Shown here: piece by piece, positions 43,496 to 45,515 of the stretch
Layout of the letters: every line of letters begins with the position of its first letter
Position numbering within the stretch: the stretch's first letter is position 1
NCBI GenBank assembly: GCA_007128175.1
Contig: SKXY01000076.1
Location: 1-45,515 of the forward strand
Source of the DNA: Wenzhouxiangella sp.
GTDB taxonomy: Bacteria; Pseudomonadota; Gammaproteobacteria; Xanthomonadales; Wenzhouxiangellaceae
DNA: 45,515 nucleotides
Direction: 5' to 3'
Notes under the pieces: model-generated
The model's input: the letters and a program-made list of their open reading frames with translations, nothing else
Told to the model about the DNA's origin: nothing
The model's database searches: none
Made by a program: the position numbers and the translations under genes

Positions 43496-43713
43496 GGCAC
43501 CGGGTGGTGCGGGGCAGCGGGACCACGGAATCGGCGATCGATCACCTCGGCGGCTTTGGTATCCGGTGGCATTTGGGTGCCAGCGAAATTACCTCGTTGC
43601 AGGAGGCTGGACTCGAGATTTCGAGATAGCCATGTGCCTCGGATGTTGCGGCGAGGCCGGTACCGGAATCCGCGCCGACTCCGTGGTCCCGCTGCCCCAC
43701 ACCACCCGGTTCG
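43496..43713. repeat. Long inverted-repeat element, copy C (after the PEBP gene)
   Basis: Arms 43496-43536 and 43673-43713 are complementary at 37 of 41 positions and enclose 136 bases. The outer end reads GGCACCGGGTGGTG, as in the compact hairpins at 20076 and 34921. On the minus strand the interior has GGCACCCAAATGCCA at about 43581, aligned with copies A and B. It is followed by GGTGGGAGTAGGGA. A short open frame through it shows no protein features. The stretch 43714-43866 contains no supported gene or further site. Confidence 0.8.
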
Positions 43714-43866
43714 AAAGGTGGGAGTAGGGAAAAGAAGTGGCGGTTTCGATCCACTCTAACGATGGACTACCCGGCCGGTGGTCATTATTTGAGCAAGCTG
43801 CCAGAAAGCGATCAAATCATGAGCAACTACCCAGCCTCGATGGCCTGCCGTGACGGGGATTGAAGC

Positions 43867-43882
43867 TGGCACGAATCATGCA
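43867..43882 (+). promoter_or_regulatory. Sigma-54 promoter of glnA
   Basis: TGGCACGAATCATGCA matches the -24/-12 consensus TGGCAC-N5-TTGCA with one change, with GG and GC ten bases apart as required. The transcript would start near 43893, 50 bases before the ATG. This implies control by RpoN with NtrC under nitrogen limitation, though no clear NtrC sites were found upstream. Confidence 0.8.
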
Positions 43883-43942
43883 TCCTGTAAACCGTTCGCC
43901 CATGCGACCCATTAAAAACCTTTAGAGAGGACTCAAACAACC

Positions 43943-45352
43943 ATGTCCACAGACGACTTCATCAAACGCATCCGTGACGAGGAAATCGAATTTGTCGACT
44001 TCCGTTTTGCCAACACGCTCGGAAAAGAGCAGCATGTCACCATGCCGGCCTCGGCCATCGACGAGGACCTGCTCAACGACGGCAAGATGTTCGACGGTTC
44101 GTCCATCGTCGGCTGGAAAGGCATCCAGGACTCCGACATGACCCTGATGCCGGACCCCGAAAGTGCGTTTCTCGATCCGTTCGCCCAGCACAAGACGCTC
44201 AACGTCACCTGTGATGTGCTCGAGCCGTCGACCATGCAGGCCTACACCCGCTGCCCGCGTTCTCTGGCCAAGCGCGCCGAGGCTTACCTGAAGTCCACTG
44301 GCATTGCCGATGAGGCCTTCTTCGGCCCCGAACCCGAGTTCTTCGTGTTCGACGACGTGCGCTGGAAGAATGATATTTCCGGCGCCTCCTACACCATCGA
44401 TGCCGAGGAAGCGGCCTGGAACACCAACAAAAAGTACGAGGACGGCAACCACGGTCATCGGCCCAAGGTCAAGGGTGGCTACTTCCCCGTACCGCCGGTC
44501 GACGGGCTGTCGGATTTGAGAAGCCTGATGTGTGCCACCCTGGAAGCCGTCGGCATTCCGGTCGAGGTGCATCACCACGAGGTCGGCACCGCCGGGCAGT
44601 GCGAAATCGGCACCCGCTTCAATTCGCTCACCCGCAAGGCCGACGAGTTGCTGATGACCAAGTACATCGTCCAGAACGTGGCCCACGTGCACGGACGCAC
44701 CGCCACCTTCATGCCCAAGCCGCTGGTCGGCGACAACGGCTCCGGCATGCACGTGCACCAGTCGCTGGCACTTAAGGGAGAAAACCTGTTTGCCGGTGAC
44801 GGCTACGGGGGCTTGAGCGAAACCGCGTTGCACTACATTGGCGGTATCTTCAAGCACGCCCGCGCCATCAATGCCTTCGCCAACTCGACCACCAACAGCT
44901 ACAAGCGCCTGGTGCCGGGATTCGAGGCGCCGGTGCTGCTGGCCTACTCGGCCCGCAACCGCTCGGCCTCGTGCCGGGTGCCCTGGGTCGGCACGCACAA
45001 GGCACGCCGCATCGAAGTGCGCTTCGGCGATGCCGCGGGCAACCCGTACCTGACCTTCGCGGCCATGCTGATGGCCGGACTGGACGGCGTGGTCAACAAG
45101 ATCAACCCGGGACCGCCCATGGACAAGGATCTCTACGACTTGCCGCCGGAAGAAGAGGCCGACATCCCGCGCGTGTGCCACGCTCTCGACCAGGCACTGG
45201 ACGCACTGGACTCCGATCGAGATTTCCTCAAGGCGGGCGACGTGTTCAGCGACGATCTCATCGACGGCTACATCGCGCTGAAGATGAAGGAAGTCACCCA
45301 GTTGCGCATGTCCCCCCATCCGGTCGAGTTCGACCTGTACTACTCAAGTTGA
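43943..45352 (+). CDS. glnA: Glutamine synthetase type I (adenylylated GSI-beta)
   Basis: A 469-residue enzyme, the exact usual length. Motifs in order: [18 protein letters not shown] (residues 49-66), the catalytic [12 protein letters not shown] (127-138), [13 protein letters not shown] (211-223), the ATP site [20 protein letters not shown] (from 249), NRSASCRVP (339-347), and the adenylylation loop [10 protein letters not shown] with Tyr398. It makes glutamine from glutamate and ammonia using ATP as a dodecamer, and should be switched off by GlnE at Tyr398. AGAGAGGA lies before the ATG. Sigma-54 promoter upstream, GC hairpin downstream. Confidence 0.97.
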   Translation: MSTDDFIKRIRDEEIEFVDFRFANTLGKEQHVTMPASAIDEDLLNDGKMFDGSSIVGWKGIQDSDMTLMPDPESAFLDPFAQHKTLNVTCDVLEPSTMQAYTRCPRSLAKRAEAYLKSTGIADEAFFGPEPEFFVFDDVRWKNDISGASYTIDAEEAAWNTNKKYEDGNHGHRPKVKGGYFPVPPVDGLSDLRSLMCATLEAVGIPVEVHHHEVGTAGQCEIGTRFNSLTRKADELLMTKYIVQNVAHVHGRTATFMPKPLVGDNGSGMHVHQSLALKGENLFAGDGYGGLSETALHYIGGIFKHARAINAFANSTTNSYKRLVPGFEAPVLLAYSARNRSASCRVPWVGTHKARRIEVRFGDAAGNPYLTFAAMLMAGLDGVVNKINPGPPMDKDLYDLPPEEEADIPRVCHALDQALDALDSDRDFLKAGDVFSDDLIDGYIALKMKEVTQLRMSPHPVEFDLYYSS

Positions 45353-45378
45353 TCGGATGAGTTGAAATATGGACCTTT

Positions 45379-45401
45379 GCGGCCGGGCCCTGCCCGGCCG
45401 C
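45379..45401 (+). terminator. Terminator hairpin after glnA
   Basis: GCGGCCGGGC (45379-45388), loop CCT, GCCCGGCCGC (45392-45401): a perfect ten-base stem 27 bases after the glnA stop. The tail TTCGTCTCC is only weakly T-rich. Its place and strength support transcript ending. Confidence 0.75.
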
Positions 45402-45470
45402 TTCGTCTCCGGCCGGCACGTCGGCTAGAATCGGGTGTCGAAACCCCTGAAAGTATCGACGGCGACAACC

Positions 45471-45515
45471 ATGAAAATCAGATTCATTATCTGGCCCCTG
45501 GCTCTGGCCCTGGCC
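45471..45515 (+). CDS. Start of an exported protein cut by the right edge
   Basis: ATG 45471 opens MKIRFIIWPLALALA, clearly the beginning of a signal peptide, and the window ends after 15 codons. Only a weak ribosome-like GGCGAC precedes it. The gene downstream of glnA in related bacteria is often a small DUF4124-type periplasmic protein, but nothing here can confirm that. Confidence 0.6.
   Translation, partial: MKIRFIIWPLALALA

Noticed and set aside
43496-43512. GCACCGGGTGGTGC resembles an NtrC enhancer half-pair in front of glnA
   Set aside because: The spacing is four bases instead of five between GCACC and GGTGC, and the same motif occurs after genes unrelated to nitrogen (20076, 34921). 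It belongs to the repeat family.
43494-43727. 77-residue frame through the inverted-repeat element at 43496
   Set aside because: It is created by the repeat arms; the translation has no protein-like features and the corresponding frame is not kept in the other copies.

Overview
The window looks like a chromosomal stretch of a proteolytic, facultatively respiring gammaproteobacterium. The core genes are GC-rich, and the set (tamAB, ccoNOQP-ccoGHIS, hemN, an FNR/Anr regulator with the 4Fe-4S cysteines, tag, yceH, GSI-type glnA, large secreted S9 and M14 peptidases) fits the Lysobacterales/Chromatiales side of the class. A relative of Wenzhouxiangella is my best guess, by inference only.

Layout. 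(1) 1-7089 is an accessory zone, visibly more A+T-rich than the rest. It holds the start of a minus-strand gene at the left edge, a VapBC-type module whose toxin has an in-frame stop, four orphan exported proteins (one a lipoprotein with an HELVH zinc motif), and a graveyard of fragments: an IS4-type transposase piece, a piece of comM, a decayed ISNCY-type transposase and the end of a ParE/RelE toxin. A 38-bp perfect direct repeat brackets most of this debris. (2) 7090-13575: intact comM, then a minus-strand group of fetAB-like ABC transporter, a periplasmic EB_dh-type haem-domain protein, a class V aminotransferase-fold enzyme and a small helical protein. (3) 13739-20067: tamA-tamB and a hotdog thioesterase. 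(4) 20162-29015: a complete minus-strand cbb3 oxidase locus, ccoN-O-Q-P, a small membrane protein, ccoG-ccoH-ccoI-ccoS, and a TauE/SafE-like membrane protein. (5) 29210-34913: a DUF2868/DUF3482 membrane-protein/GTPase pair, a cold-shock protein with terminator, a YIP1-family membrane protein, yceH, a lipoprotein and tag. (6) 35241-45515: S9 peptidase, hemN, fnr, M14 peptidase, a PEBP-family protein, glnA with a sigma-54 promoter, and the start of an exported protein.

How it works together. The window carries an oxygen-sensing FNR/Anr protein and two likely targets: near-consensus FNR boxes lie about 80 bp before ccoN and before hemN, both correctly spaced from a -10-like hexamer. This gives a microaerobic module: high-affinity oxidase, its copper and assembly factors, and oxygen-independent haem synthesis.

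The most unusual signal is a family of intergenic elements at 8657-8872, 35017-35219 and 43496-43713. Each has 33-41 bp inverted arms around a 136-137 bp interior. The interiors share an alignable core, yet the arm sequences differ between copies while pairing within each copy. Compact hairpins with a related end motif follow two other genes (20076 and 34921). These look like a structured-RNA or MITE-like family that I cannot assign to a known class.
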